A stretch of 37,951 bases of DNA from Mycolicibacterium vinylchloridicum (GTDB lineage: Bacteria; Actinomycetota; Actinomycetes; Mycobacteriales; Mycobacteriaceae), in assembly GCF_013404075.1 (NCBI RefSeq), contig NZ_JACBJQ010000048.1, positions 1 through 37,951 on the forward strand, in the 5' to 3' direction. The position numbers and the translations under genes are program-made. Below are positions 8,719-16,192 of this stretch, one piece after another (the stretch's first letter is position 1; the number at the start of each line of letters is the position of its first letter). A model generated the notes under the pieces. That model was not told the DNA's origin, ran no database searches, and was given only the letters and a program-made list of their open reading frames with translations.

Positions 8719-10176
8719 CTAGTGGCCAGCCCGCTTGCTTCCGCCGGTACCCGACGGCTTGCCTGACTTCTTACCGGTACCACCGGCTTTCGACGACGGC
8801 GCCTTGCTGCTCGTGCCGGCCGTCGCCTGCGCCCCACCGATGCGGAAGTTGTTGATCGCGACCCCGGGGCCGGTCTTGGTGACAGTTGCACCGTTATTGA
8901 AGATCGTTCCGGCCAGCGCCAGCGGTCCCGGCCCTGCGCTCACGGTGTTGGTTCCGCCGAGGACGTTGAACCCGGCGGTGAAGTTGCCACCGGCACCGCC
9001 CGCGCTGACGGCGTTGTTGCTGCCCAACGAATTGAACGTCAGGTTCCAGTTACTGCCGGCGCCACCGACGCTCAAGGTGTTGTTGCTGCCGATCAGGTTC
9101 ACCACCGAATTCTGGTACCCGGTCGTCGACGAGAGTGTGTTGCCGGTGCCGCCCAACAGGTTACTGGCCGAGCTGTAGATGCCGGACACGACGGTCACGG
9201 CGTTGTTGGTGCCGAACCAGTTCTGCGCGGTGCTTCCGTAGGCACCGCCCGTTATCGTCACGGTATTGCCGCCGCCGAACAGGTTTCGGACCGCGTTGGA
9301 GTAGCCGCCGGTGATCGTCACGGTGTTGCCATTGCCGAGAATGTTGCGGGCCCAGTTCGCATAGCCACCGGTCGTGGTGACGGTGTTGTTGCTGCCGAGC
9401 AGATTGCTCGCGGTGTTCACCAGGCTGCCATTGGTGGCGACCGTGTTGTTGTCGCCGAGCAGGTTCGTCGCCCAGTTGAAGACGCCGCCTTCCGCCGTGA
9501 CGTTGGTATTACTGCCAAAGAGATTCGTGGTCAGGTTGAGCAGCGAGCTTGTCGCGGCATCACCCGCCTCGATGACGTTGTCGTGGCCGCCCCAATTCGA
9601 CGCGATGTTGAGCAACCCGTGCGACGTCACCACCATGCTGCCCGGATCGTTGGCAGTCCCCCGACCGAAGAGGTTCAGGGCGATGTTGCCGGCCGCGCCG
9701 GTACCACCGGCGGTGACGGTGCTGCTGTTGGTCGGCGCGCCGAGTGCCGAGACATTCAGTGCAATGTTGAAGCCGGGGTTGGCCAGCAGACCCGAACCCT
9801 CGGTGATCGCAGAGCCATTCGGCCCGAGCTGCGTGGCGATACCGAACAAGCCGTTGGCGGTCGCGACCGACCCGTCGCCGAGAGCCGTGGCGAGGGTGAA
9901 CGCGTCGCCGGTGGTGGCGGCCGAATTGGTCCCGACCGCAAAGGCGCCACCCAACAGGCCACTGGCATGAGCGGTCGCGCCGGAGCCGAGCGCGATCGCG
10001 ATGCTCAGCGGGGTGCTGCTGCAATCAGCGCTGTTCCCCAGACCGAAGAACGACGCGCAGCTGGCGTTGGCCGAAGGCGCTGACCCCAACGCGGCCGCAG
10101 CGAGCACACTGCTGGCGGCGGCACCGGCCACCAGCACGCCGGCGACGGTAGAACGAGACTTTGCGGTGGCGATCAT
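8719..10176 (-). CDS. exported repeat protein, beta-solenoid-like (about 20-residue repeats)
   Basis: A 485-residue exported protein. Residues 1-39 are a signal peptide ending near ANASC. From about residue 170 to 410 the chain is a run of roughly 20-residue repeats of the form N-x-x-x-N-L-(L/F)-G-x-N-N-T-V-T-x-x-G-G (for example SNLLGSNNTVTTTGGY, RNLFGGGNTVTITGG, QNWFGTNNAVTVVSG). The earlier part carries looser versions (GNIALNLFGRG). Evenly spaced Asn, Val and Gly of this kind build right-handed beta-helices. The C-terminus is a Ser/Gly/Lys-rich, strongly basic tail (SSKAPSSKAGGTGKKSG) that could hold the protein in the acidic cell wall. It is reminiscent of PPE-MPTR Asn/Gly repeats but has no PE or PPE domain. 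The ribosome site GAGGGGAGAGG precedes the ATG. Role likely surface or adhesion; untested. Confidence 0.8.
   Translation of the reverse strand: MIATAKSRSTVAGVLVAGAAASSVLAAAALGSAPSANASCASFFGLGNSADCSSTPLSIAIALGSGATAHASGLLGGAFAVGTNSAATTGDAFTLATALGDGSVATANGLFGIATQLGPNGSAITEGSGLLANPGFNIALNVSALGAPTNSSTVTAGGTGAAGNIALNLFGRGTANDPGSMVVTSHGLLNIASNWGGHDNVIEAGDAATSSLLNLTTNLFGSNTNVTAEGGVFNWATNLLGDNNTVATNGSLVNTASNLLGSNNTVTTTGGYANWARNILGNGNTVTITGGYSNAVRNLFGGGNTVTITGGAYGSTAQNWFGTNNAVTVVSGIYSSASNLLGGTGNTLSSTTGYQNSVVNLIGSNNTLSVGGAGSNWNLTFNSLGSNNAVSAGGAGGNFTAGFNVLGGTNTVSAGPGPLALAGTIFNNGATVTKTGPGVAINNFRIGGAQATAGTSSKAPSSKAGGTGKKSGKPSGTGGSKRAGH
9000..9660 (-). repeat. tandem degenerate repeat within the solenoid gene (about 60 bp unit)
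   Basis: The DNA repeats a degenerate unit of about 60 bp, visible as recurring GTTGTTGCTGCCGA / GTGACGGTGTTG blocks on the plus strand, matching the 20-residue protein repeats. Unit copies have diverged, so recent slippage is not evident. Confidence 0.6.
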
Positions 10177-10218
10177 GATGCCTCTCCCCTCAGAGCAAGA
10201 TCACGACAGATCAATTTG

Positions 10219-10230
10219 CTGGACGTCCAG
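10219..10230. promoter_or_regulatory. perfect 12-bp palindrome upstream of the repeat-protein gene
   Basis: CTGGACGTCCAG is a perfect inverted repeat about 43 bases upstream of the start of the minus-strand gene 8719-10176 and 13 bases beyond the stop of the preceding gene. The position suits an operator, for example for a TetR-type repressor. Only the palindrome is seen; a binding protein is not known. Confidence 0.4.
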
Positions 10231-10242
10231 TATGGCGGCCTG

Positions 10243-12426
10243 TCAAGCGACCGACACCGGAATGAGGAGATAGGAGCTGCCGCTCGGGACCGCGGATGCC
10301 GTCAAGCCGCCGGTCAGCCCGAAGAGGTTCGCCGCGCCGAAGGCGAACAGCAAGAACGCCGCCGTGCCCGCTCCGGCCAGCTGGCCGATGGCGTAGCTGA
10401 TCGGATTGTCACCGAACAGCGCGCCGAATCCCTGCCCCAAGGCCTGGCCGAGCGCGATCTGCAGTGCCGGGCTCTTCACGACCTCCGCAAGCACCGTGTT
10501 CACCAAGTCCTCCGGCGGGGTTCCGTCCAGGACCTGGCCGGCGAGCTCGCCGATCAAGTTCTGCGCGGCGGGATTGGACACCAGGGCGTCGACCGCGGCT
10601 TTGGTCACCCCGCTCGTCGCCACGAAGTTCAGCGGCGTCTTGTCCAGCAGATCGGCGACCACACCTTGGGCCACTTCGCTGATCACGCCCCGCACCGCGG
10701 GAGCCTTCAGGACCCCCTTCAGCGCATCCGGGACGGTGGCGTTGAACGCGGCCACGACCGCGGTGTCGGCCTGCAACGACCCGAAGGCCGTCAGCACCCC
10801 GTCGCTCAACGATCCGCCGGCCAGCAGCGCGGCGACCAGATCTTCGGCGGCAGTCGACAGCGCCGCGGCCACCCCCGCCTGGCTGAGGAAGCCGGTCACC
10901 ACCGCGCCCGCCGTCGCGGCCAGCTGCGCCGCGGACGTCGGGTCGGCCAGGGTGCTCACCACGGTCGGGCCGTACTCCGGCCCGAGCAGCTCGCCGATGA
11001 GGGTCCGGACGGCGGCATTGCCGGCGATGTCGTTGACCAGCCCGGTGACGGTCGAACCCAGTGCCGAAACCACACCGGCGTTGGTGGCCAGCGAGTACAC
11101 CGCGCTGCCCGTCGCGGGCGCCAGGGCCGACAGGAACGCCGAATCCGAGACCAGCCCTTGCCATGCCAGGTCCAGGGCGTCGATCCAGTCGGTGCCCGCC
11201 AGGTAGCTGCTGCCGAACTGGGTGACGAAGTCGGCCAGGGCGGCGGGCACGCCCGGCGTGCCCAGGATGTTCGTCACCGCCGCACCGGCCACCGTGGCCA
11301 GGCCCTGCATCGCGTTCGTGTTGCTCAGCAAGCCCTGTACCGCATTGCCGACCGCGTTGCCCAGACCCTCGGCTGCCGCGCCGCCGCCCAGCGCCTGCGA
11401 CACCCAGCCCCCGGCGAGGTCGCCGAGCCAGGTCGGCACAGTCGGACCCGAGGTCAGGTCGATGACCGCTTGCGACGCCCCCGAAGCCAGCGCGGCCCCG
11501 AAAGCCGGGGTGCTCAGGAAGGTGGCGATCTCGTCGGTGGAGTTCGCGACGACCGATTTGAGGTAGGAGGCCAGCGGCGCAGTGTCACCGGCCTCCAGAG
11601 CCGCCGCGATCGCGGTGTTCTGGGCCGAGTCCGGCCGCACCGCGTTGGCGAGCACGTCGAGTGCGCTTTGCACGCCGGCATTGCCCAACACCGTGGTGAC
11701 CAGGTTGACTGCGGCGTTGCCGACGACGGTGCCGACCGACGAGGGCACGCCAACGTAGTACGTCAGCGCTGTCGCGATCTTCGTCGAAACGAATTGGCGG
11801 ATGGCGGTATTCGTGACGAGCCGCTGGACCTCGGCGCTCACCGCGCCGTTGCTCAGCAGGTCCGCAATACCGTCGGCGACAATCGGCGCCAATTCGTCGG
11901 CAATCGACGTCCATCCCGGCAGATGGGTGTCGATGAAGGTGCGGACCGCGGTGTTGAGGGCGGGGCTTGCGGTGGCTCCGGCCGCCAGTGGCGCGTCCCC
12001 GGTATCGCTGGCACTGGGCGCCAAAGCGGTTGTGCTGCTGGCTATTCCACGACTGGGGACGGTGTCGACCAACCGCGCCGACGTGGCGAGCCGTTCCCGT
12101 CGGGTCACCGCAAGCGCGGCCCACGACAGCGACTCGGTCACCGGGGCCAGGGGGTCACCCGAACCCAGCCGGTCCAGTGGTGCCCGACTCGCGGCCGAGA
12201 CCACACCGGGCTTGACGGACGCCGCCGGCGCCGACTTCGGGGTGCGGGGACCCGCCTTCGCCGCGTTCCGGGGGGCCGGTTTGCCGGCAGACGATGTCGC
12301 CTTCCCCGAATTCCCGGTCCCGGTGTCCGCGTCCGCGACAGCCGGCAATGCGGCGAGGAATCCGCCGATGCCGAGAGCCACGGCCAACGCCCCGACCCGA
12401 CCGATGTAGCGACCCTGCTGCCCCAT
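10243..12426 (-). CDS. large Ala-rich exported protein, paralogue of 13808-16027
   Basis: A 727-residue protein with N-terminus YIGRVGALAVALGIGGFLAA and a probable cleavage near VADADT. After a Pro/Lys/Ala low-complexity linker (residues about 35-80) the rest is a long series of Ala/Val/Leu helical segments (AVQ..LVTNTAIRQFV, VLGNAGVQSALDVLANAV, VSALGSTVTGLVNDIAGNAAVRTLIGELL). The last 70 residues are hydrophobic (LALGQALGQGFGALFG, YAIGQLAGAGTAAFLLFAFGAANLFG), possibly a membrane anchor. It aligns along its length with the 739-residue protein at 13808-16027. Proteins with this IGRVGALA N-terminus are a mycobacterial surface-protein type, but I recognise no enzyme domain. The gene carries its own promoter-like element near 12476. 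Confidence 0.78.
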   Translation of the reverse strand: MGQQGRYIGRVGALAVALGIGGFLAALPAVADADTGTGNSGKATSSAGKPAPRNAAKAGPRTPKSAPAASVKPGVVSAASRAPLDRLGSGDPLAPVTESLSWAALAVTRRERLATSARLVDTVPSRGIASSTTALAPSASDTGDAPLAAGATASPALNTAVRTFIDTHLPGWTSIADELAPIVADGIADLLSNGAVSAEVQRLVTNTAIRQFVSTKIATALTYYVGVPSSVGTVVGNAAVNLVTTVLGNAGVQSALDVLANAVRPDSAQNTAIAAALEAGDTAPLASYLKSVVANSTDEIATFLSTPAFGAALASGASQAVIDLTSGPTVPTWLGDLAGGWVSQALGGGAAAEGLGNAVGNAVQGLLSNTNAMQGLATVAGAAVTNILGTPGVPAALADFVTQFGSSYLAGTDWIDALDLAWQGLVSDSAFLSALAPATGSAVYSLATNAGVVSALGSTVTGLVNDIAGNAAVRTLIGELLGPEYGPTVVSTLADPTSAAQLAATAGAVVTGFLSQAGVAAALSTAAEDLVAALLAGGSLSDGVLTAFGSLQADTAVVAAFNATVPDALKGVLKAPAVRGVISEVAQGVVADLLDKTPLNFVATSGVTKAAVDALVSNPAAQNLIGELAGQVLDGTPPEDLVNTVLAEVVKSPALQIALGQALGQGFGALFGDNPISYAIGQLAGAGTAAFLLFAFGAANLFGLTGGLTASAVPSGSSYLLIPVSVA

Positions 12427-12475
12427 GACACCTACCCCGACGTAGTGATGCTGACGATCAAGCTAATTTGCTAGG

Positions 12476-12487
12476 GGTATAGCACAC
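12476..12487 (-). promoter_or_regulatory. promoter-like element shared with the paralogous gene
   Basis: Read on the minus strand this is GTGTGCTATACC, identical to 16079-16068 in front of the paralogue. The TGC-TATAC core resembles an extended -10 element, and it lies about 50 bases before the start codon at 12426. Little else in the two upstream regions is conserved, so the 12-mer stands out. Confidence 0.45.
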
Positions 12488-12649
12488 TGCTCCGGTGACG
12501 CGCCGGTGTACGGCCCGAATAACGGATGCCAAATTGTTGATTACCCCGGCTACCGGCGCGAATTCCCCTAACATCCACCGAGTGGATGGCGAGCTTTCGG
12601 CGGTGACTTTGCAGACCGTCATCGAGGTCCAGCAAGCGAGCGCAGTCGT

Positions 12650-13738
12650 ATGAGCACACGTCTTATGGTGGAACGTAACGACCTGCGGGCATTCCAGTGG
12701 GTCGAGTCGCCCGCGACAGCCCTCAACGACGGCGACGTCCGCATGCGGATCGACACGTTCGCACTGACGTCGAACAACATCACCTACGCAGCACTGGGCG
12801 ATGTCATGAACTATTGGCAGTTCTTCCCGACAGGCGATACCGCGACGGGCTGCGTTCCGGTGTGGGGCTTTGCCTCTGTCGTCGAATCACGTTGTCCTGG
12901 AGTTGACGTCGGCGAGCGCTTCTATGGCTACTGGCCGATCGGCGACGAGATCGTGCTACAGGCCACCGGGGTGCATCCCGGTGGTTTCACCGACGGCGCG
13001 CAGCACCGGCAGTCCTTGCATCCGATCTACAACCAGTACGTGCGGTGCAGCGCCGATCCGGGGTATCGAGCTGATCGCGAAGCTCAGCAGGCGTTGCTGC
13101 GTCCATTGTTCGCCACGTCGTTCCTGATCGACGACTTCCTGATGGACAACGGATTTTTCGGCGCCAGCACGGTGGTCATGTCCAGTGCGTCGAGCAAGAC
13201 CGCCTACGGCACCGCGTTCTGCCTTACCCGGCGTCAGGCGGTCACCGTCGTCGGACTCACATCGCCGGCCAACGCCGAATTCACCCGCGCGCTGAGCTGT
13301 TACGACGACGTGCTGTGCTACGACGACATCGCGACGGCACTGCCCGAGACCGCGTCGGTGTATGTCGATTTCAGCGGCGACGCCGGCGTGCGCGCGGCCG
13401 TGCATCGCCGGCTCGGCGATCAGCTGGCCTACAGCTGTTCGGTCGGCGCCACCCATTGGGACGCCCTGGGCGGCGGCGATGACCTGCCAGGCCCTGCGCC
13501 GGTGTTGTTCTTCGCGCCCGAGCAGGCCCGCAAGCGGATCGCCGACTGGGGCCCGGCCGGCTTCCAGGAGCAGATGGCCGCAGCGTGGACGGCGTTCATG
13601 GAGCCTGTCACCGAGGCCGACCACCCCTGGTTGACCGTGGTGACCGGCCAGGCCCGAGACGCCGTCGAGCGGTCCTATACCGCGCTGCTGGATGGCACCG
13701 TGCCGGCCAGCGAGGGCCACATCCTGCGCGTTGATTGA
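12650..13738 (+). CDS. DUF2855 family protein
   Basis: A 362-residue cytoplasmic protein. The opening (VERNDLRAFQWVESPATALNDGDVRMRIDTFALTSNNITYAALGD) and the Y-W-x-F-F-P segment that follows are characteristic of DUF2855, a family distantly related to medium-chain (quinone oxidoreductase-like) dehydrogenases. The central stretch VVMSSASSKTAYGTAF and then VVGLTSPANAEFTRAL looks like a worn Rossmann core lacking a clean GxGxxG. No metal-binding motif is visible. The biochemical reaction is unknown. The gene is flanked on both sides by minus-strand paralogues and ends within a strong hairpin. The 223-base stretch before it holds the divergent promoter region. Confidence 0.8.
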   Translation: MSTRLMVERNDLRAFQWVESPATALNDGDVRMRIDTFALTSNNITYAALGDVMNYWQFFPTGDTATGCVPVWGFASVVESRCPGVDVGERFYGYWPIGDEIVLQATGVHPGGFTDGAQHRQSLHPIYNQYVRCSADPGYRADREAQQALLRPLFATSFLIDDFLMDNGFFGASTVVMSSASSKTAYGTAFCLTRRQAVTVVGLTSPANAEFTRALSCYDDVLCYDDIATALPETASVYVDFSGDAGVRAAVHRRLGDQLAYSCSVGATHWDALGGGDDLPGPAPVLFFAPEQARKRIADWGPAGFQEQMAAAWTAFMEPVTEADHPWLTVVTGQARDAVERSYTALLDGTVPASEGHILRVD

Positions 13739-13786
13739 GCGTTGACGCCTCAATCAAGCGGCATTTTCGCGGCGTCAGCGCTCAAT
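13734..13786. terminator. bidirectional terminator-like hairpin
   Basis: ATTGAGCGTTGACGC (13734-13748) pairs with GCGTCAGCGCTCAAT (13772-13786), 15 bp with a single G-U wobble. An alternative nested stem uses TTGATTGAG (13731-13739) and CTCAATCAA (13749-13757). The hairpin overlaps the stop of the DUF2855 gene and lies 22 bases before the stop of the convergent gene at 13808, so it can serve both strands. Confidence 0.6.
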
Positions 13787-13807
13787 GAATGACAGCGCCG
13801 ACTAAGG

Positions 13808-16027
13808 TCAGGCCACGCCTACTGCCGCCAGTGAATTGAGTTGCGCGAACAGCGAGTCCAGCAGACCGGAACGGACCACCAGCAGCGCGGGGAGCGAGTT
13901 CACCGCGATGAACAGCCCGGTCGGGATCCCCACGAACTGGCCGACCAGGAAGCCGATCGGACCGCCGCCGAACAGCGACCCCACGGCCTGACCGAAGGCC
14001 TGACCGAAGGCGAGTTGCGCACCAGGGCTGGAGAGAACCGCGCCCAGGAAGGACTTCACCACCGTCCCCGGTGCCTTCCCGATCGCAAGATCACCGGCCA
14101 GGCTGCCGATCAGGGTTCGCACGGACCCGTCGCCCAGAAGCGAATACACAGCGGACTTCAACGCACTGGCCAACAACCGCTCCGCGGTCGGGTTGTTCAG
14201 CGGTGACGCGTCGAGGAAGTCCTGGATCACATAACCCGCGATTCTGGCGGCGGCCTGCTCCAGCGCCCGCACACCGAGCACACCCCGCACCGCGGCGGCG
14301 ACCGTCGACTTCAGCGCCGCGACGAACGACGGATTGGCACGCAGCGCATTCAGCGCTTCACTGATGGCCTCATCCGAGGTGCCGCCGGCGAGCATCGCGA
14401 CAACAGCTTGGTTGACGGCCTCACCTAGTGCATCCGGAACTCCGCGTGCCCCAAGGAACTTCGGCAGCACACCGCTGATCGCGCCGGCCAGCCTCTCGAT
14501 CGCGGCGGTGTTGTCCAGTACGCCGACGATCTCGCCGCCGTACTTGGCGCCGAACTGCTCGAGGACAGCGGCTTTGATCGCCGGTGCGGTAGCCACGTCG
14601 GTGATCAACGTCTCGACCGTCGCGCTGATCTCGGAGAGCATGTCGGCGTTACCGGCGGCGGCTTTCACGCCATCCTTGAGCGCCTGACCGAGGGCCAGTT
14701 GAACGTTGGGATCGGCGGTGAACGCCGCCATCGCGGCATCCAATGCCGCCTGCACTTCCGCCTCGGTCCCCGTGGCCAGTGCCTGCGCGACCGTATTGGC
14801 AGCGCTCGCGAGTGCCGTGCTGACGCCCGCATAGTCGAGGAACGTCGACACCGTGGTCTCAAGGGTGCCGACCGCACCGTCGATGACTATCGCCGAGCTC
14901 AGAATGTGCTCTACCGCAGCACGTCCCGCGAGTGCGACGACGGCGGTCACGGGATCGGAGACCCCGCCTTCGCCGACCGCAAGTTCGACCTGATCACCGA
15001 TGAAGGTCACGAAGGCGGACGACGGATCTTCCTGCCAGCCGCTCAATCCGACGAGCACGTAAGTGGAGCCCTTGAGCGCGCTGAACACCGCGGCACGCAG
15101 GGCCTGGTCGGCGAGCAGGACCGGCAAGCCCGTCACAAACGCCGGCGCGCTCTGTTGAACGTCCTGTTCGATAAGGTCTTTCAGGGTGTAGGTCGGCGAG
15201 CTCAGGTTGGCGAGCAGAGCGTCGATGTCCCCGTTGGGAACCACCGTCAACGTGTGCGCCAGAGTGCTGACGGCATTCTGGACAGCGGTGTTGCCCAACA
15301 GGGTCTGAGCGAGGTAGCCCATCGCCTGGCCCGCGACGTGGGCGGCCCCCGCGTTGAGTCCGTTGGCGACGGCCAGGGTTTGGACTTCATCGGTGACGAA
15401 GTTCAGGAGCGTCTGGTTGTTGGCCAGGTCGGTGAGGGCGCCGCCCAGTGAGGTCTTGGTGTAGGCGTTACCCATCAACTCGACGACCGAGGGCAGCACC
15501 ACATTGACGAGAGCCTGTTGCTCAGCACTCAACCCGGCGAAGCCGATTCCGGTCTTGATGAAGTTGGTGAGGGTCGGCGCAACCTGACTGTTCCAGTCCG
15601 TCATCGTGGTGCCGGCTGCAGGCACCGCGGCGGCCGGCTCTGCGGTGGTCACGACCGCCGCCGGCAGCACCGTGGCGTTGGCACTCGACAACTCACGACG
15701 CAGGGCCACGCCCGCCAACTCCAGCGGAGTCGCCAGCGGGGTTCCCGGGTCGCTACCGCCGCCCGCCGAGTCCAGCTTGACGCGGTTCGCTGCCCTCAGC
15801 GAGTGCCCGGTCGACACGGTGATCGTCGAGGACTGCGGTTTCTTCGCCGAGCTGGCGCCCGCACTGCGCGCCTTCGGCCCTCCCTTCGCCGACGAATCCG
15901 CCGACGAGGTCGTCTTACCCGAGTTGCCGGTGTCCGCGGCGGCGACGGCTGGCAGCGCCGCGATCACCCCGCCGACACCGAGCGCGATTGCCAACGCCCC
16001 GACCCGACCGATGTGCTGAGTTGCCAT
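13808..16027 (-). CDS. large Ala-rich exported protein, paralogue of 10243-12426
   Basis: A 739-residue protein. Residues 1-32 (HIGRVGALAIALGVGGVIAALPAVAAADT) form an export signal; residues about 33-75 are a Ser/Lys/Ala linker. The main body consists of Ala/Val/Leu-rich helices with recurring FLGARGVPDALGEAVNQ and FLDYAGVSTALASAANT-type units, and ends in hydrophobic segments (FGQAFGQAVGSLFGGG, IGFLVGQFVGIPTGLFIAV). The overall order matches the 727-residue neighbour, so the two arose by duplication around the DUF2855 gene or were separated by it. It is divergent from the biosynthetic operon starting at 16193, with 165 bases shared between them. No catalytic motif is visible; probable envelope protein. 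Confidence 0.78.
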   Translation of the reverse strand: MATQHIGRVGALAIALGVGGVIAALPAVAAADTGNSGKTTSSADSSAKGGPKARSAGASSAKKPQSSTITVSTGHSLRAANRVKLDSAGGGSDPGTPLATPLELAGVALRRELSSANATVLPAAVVTTAEPAAAVPAAGTTMTDWNSQVAPTLTNFIKTGIGFAGLSAEQQALVNVVLPSVVELMGNAYTKTSLGGALTDLANNQTLLNFVTDEVQTLAVANGLNAGAAHVAGQAMGYLAQTLLGNTAVQNAVSTLAHTLTVVPNGDIDALLANLSSPTYTLKDLIEQDVQQSAPAFVTGLPVLLADQALRAAVFSALKGSTYVLVGLSGWQEDPSSAFVTFIGDQVELAVGEGGVSDPVTAVVALAGRAAVEHILSSAIVIDGAVGTLETTVSTFLDYAGVSTALASAANTVAQALATGTEAEVQAALDAAMAAFTADPNVQLALGQALKDGVKAAAGNADMLSEISATVETLITDVATAPAIKAAVLEQFGAKYGGEIVGVLDNTAAIERLAGAISGVLPKFLGARGVPDALGEAVNQAVVAMLAGGTSDEAISEALNALRANPSFVAALKSTVAAAVRGVLGVRALEQAAARIAGYVIQDFLDASPLNNPTAERLLASALKSAVYSLLGDGSVRTLIGSLAGDLAIGKAPGTVVKSFLGAVLSSPGAQLAFGQAFGQAVGSLFGGGPIGFLVGQFVGIPTGLFIAVNSLPALLVVRSGLLDSLFAQLNSLAAVGVA

Positions 16028-16067
16028 TGTTTCCCCCCGGAATATTGACGTCTACGACTATAAGAGC

Positions 16068-16079
16068 GGTATAGCACAC
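16068..16079 (-). promoter_or_regulatory. promoter-like element of the 739-residue protein gene
   Basis: Minus-strand GTGTGCTATACC, the same 12-mer found before the paralogue at 12476-12487. It lies about 40 bases before the start at 16027. A second TATAGT hexamer follows five bases downstream on the same strand, so either could be the true -10. Confidence 0.45.
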
Positions 16080-16107
16080 CCCGGCGAACGACGGGCCTTA
16101 CTCGGCA

Positions 16108-16192
16108 GATAGAAAAACCTTCCCTATCGACAGCGGGAATCTGGTCTTCACGGCGATTACGCCAGAAGCCGCTGGTCACGACTATTTGAGTC
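16108..16192 (+). promoter_or_regulatory. operon 1 promoter/operator, cluster-specific element copy 1
   Basis: Three parts are visible. First, an imperfect 21-bp palindrome at 16108-16128 with outer arms GATAG and CTATC. Second, GGCGATTACGCC at 16152-16163, an inverted repeat with arms GGCG/CGCC. Third, ACTATTTGAG at 16181-16190, where YATTT probably belongs to the -10 region. From 16111 to 16200 this aligns without gaps to 27839-27928 upstream of operon 2 (58 of 90 positions identical by hand count), including the spacing to ATGACCAC. There is no Shine-Dalgarno sequence before ATG 16193, so a leaderless or nearly leaderless transcript is likely. If YATTT is the -10, GGCGATTACG overlaps the -35 zone, as an activator site would. 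Confidence 0.65.

Noticed and set aside
8719..10176. PE_PGRS or PPE-MPTR gene
   Set aside because: No PE or PPE N-terminal domain, an ordinary Sec signal instead, and the repeat is about 20 residues with NNTVT cores and not GGxGGx or NxGxGNxG.
10216..12474. 752-codon plus-strand open frame opposite the 727-residue protein
   Set aside because: It is antisense to a gene with a clear signal peptide, paralogue and promoter. Its translation is Arg/Gly/His-rich with no motif, as expected of shadow frames in high-GC DNA.
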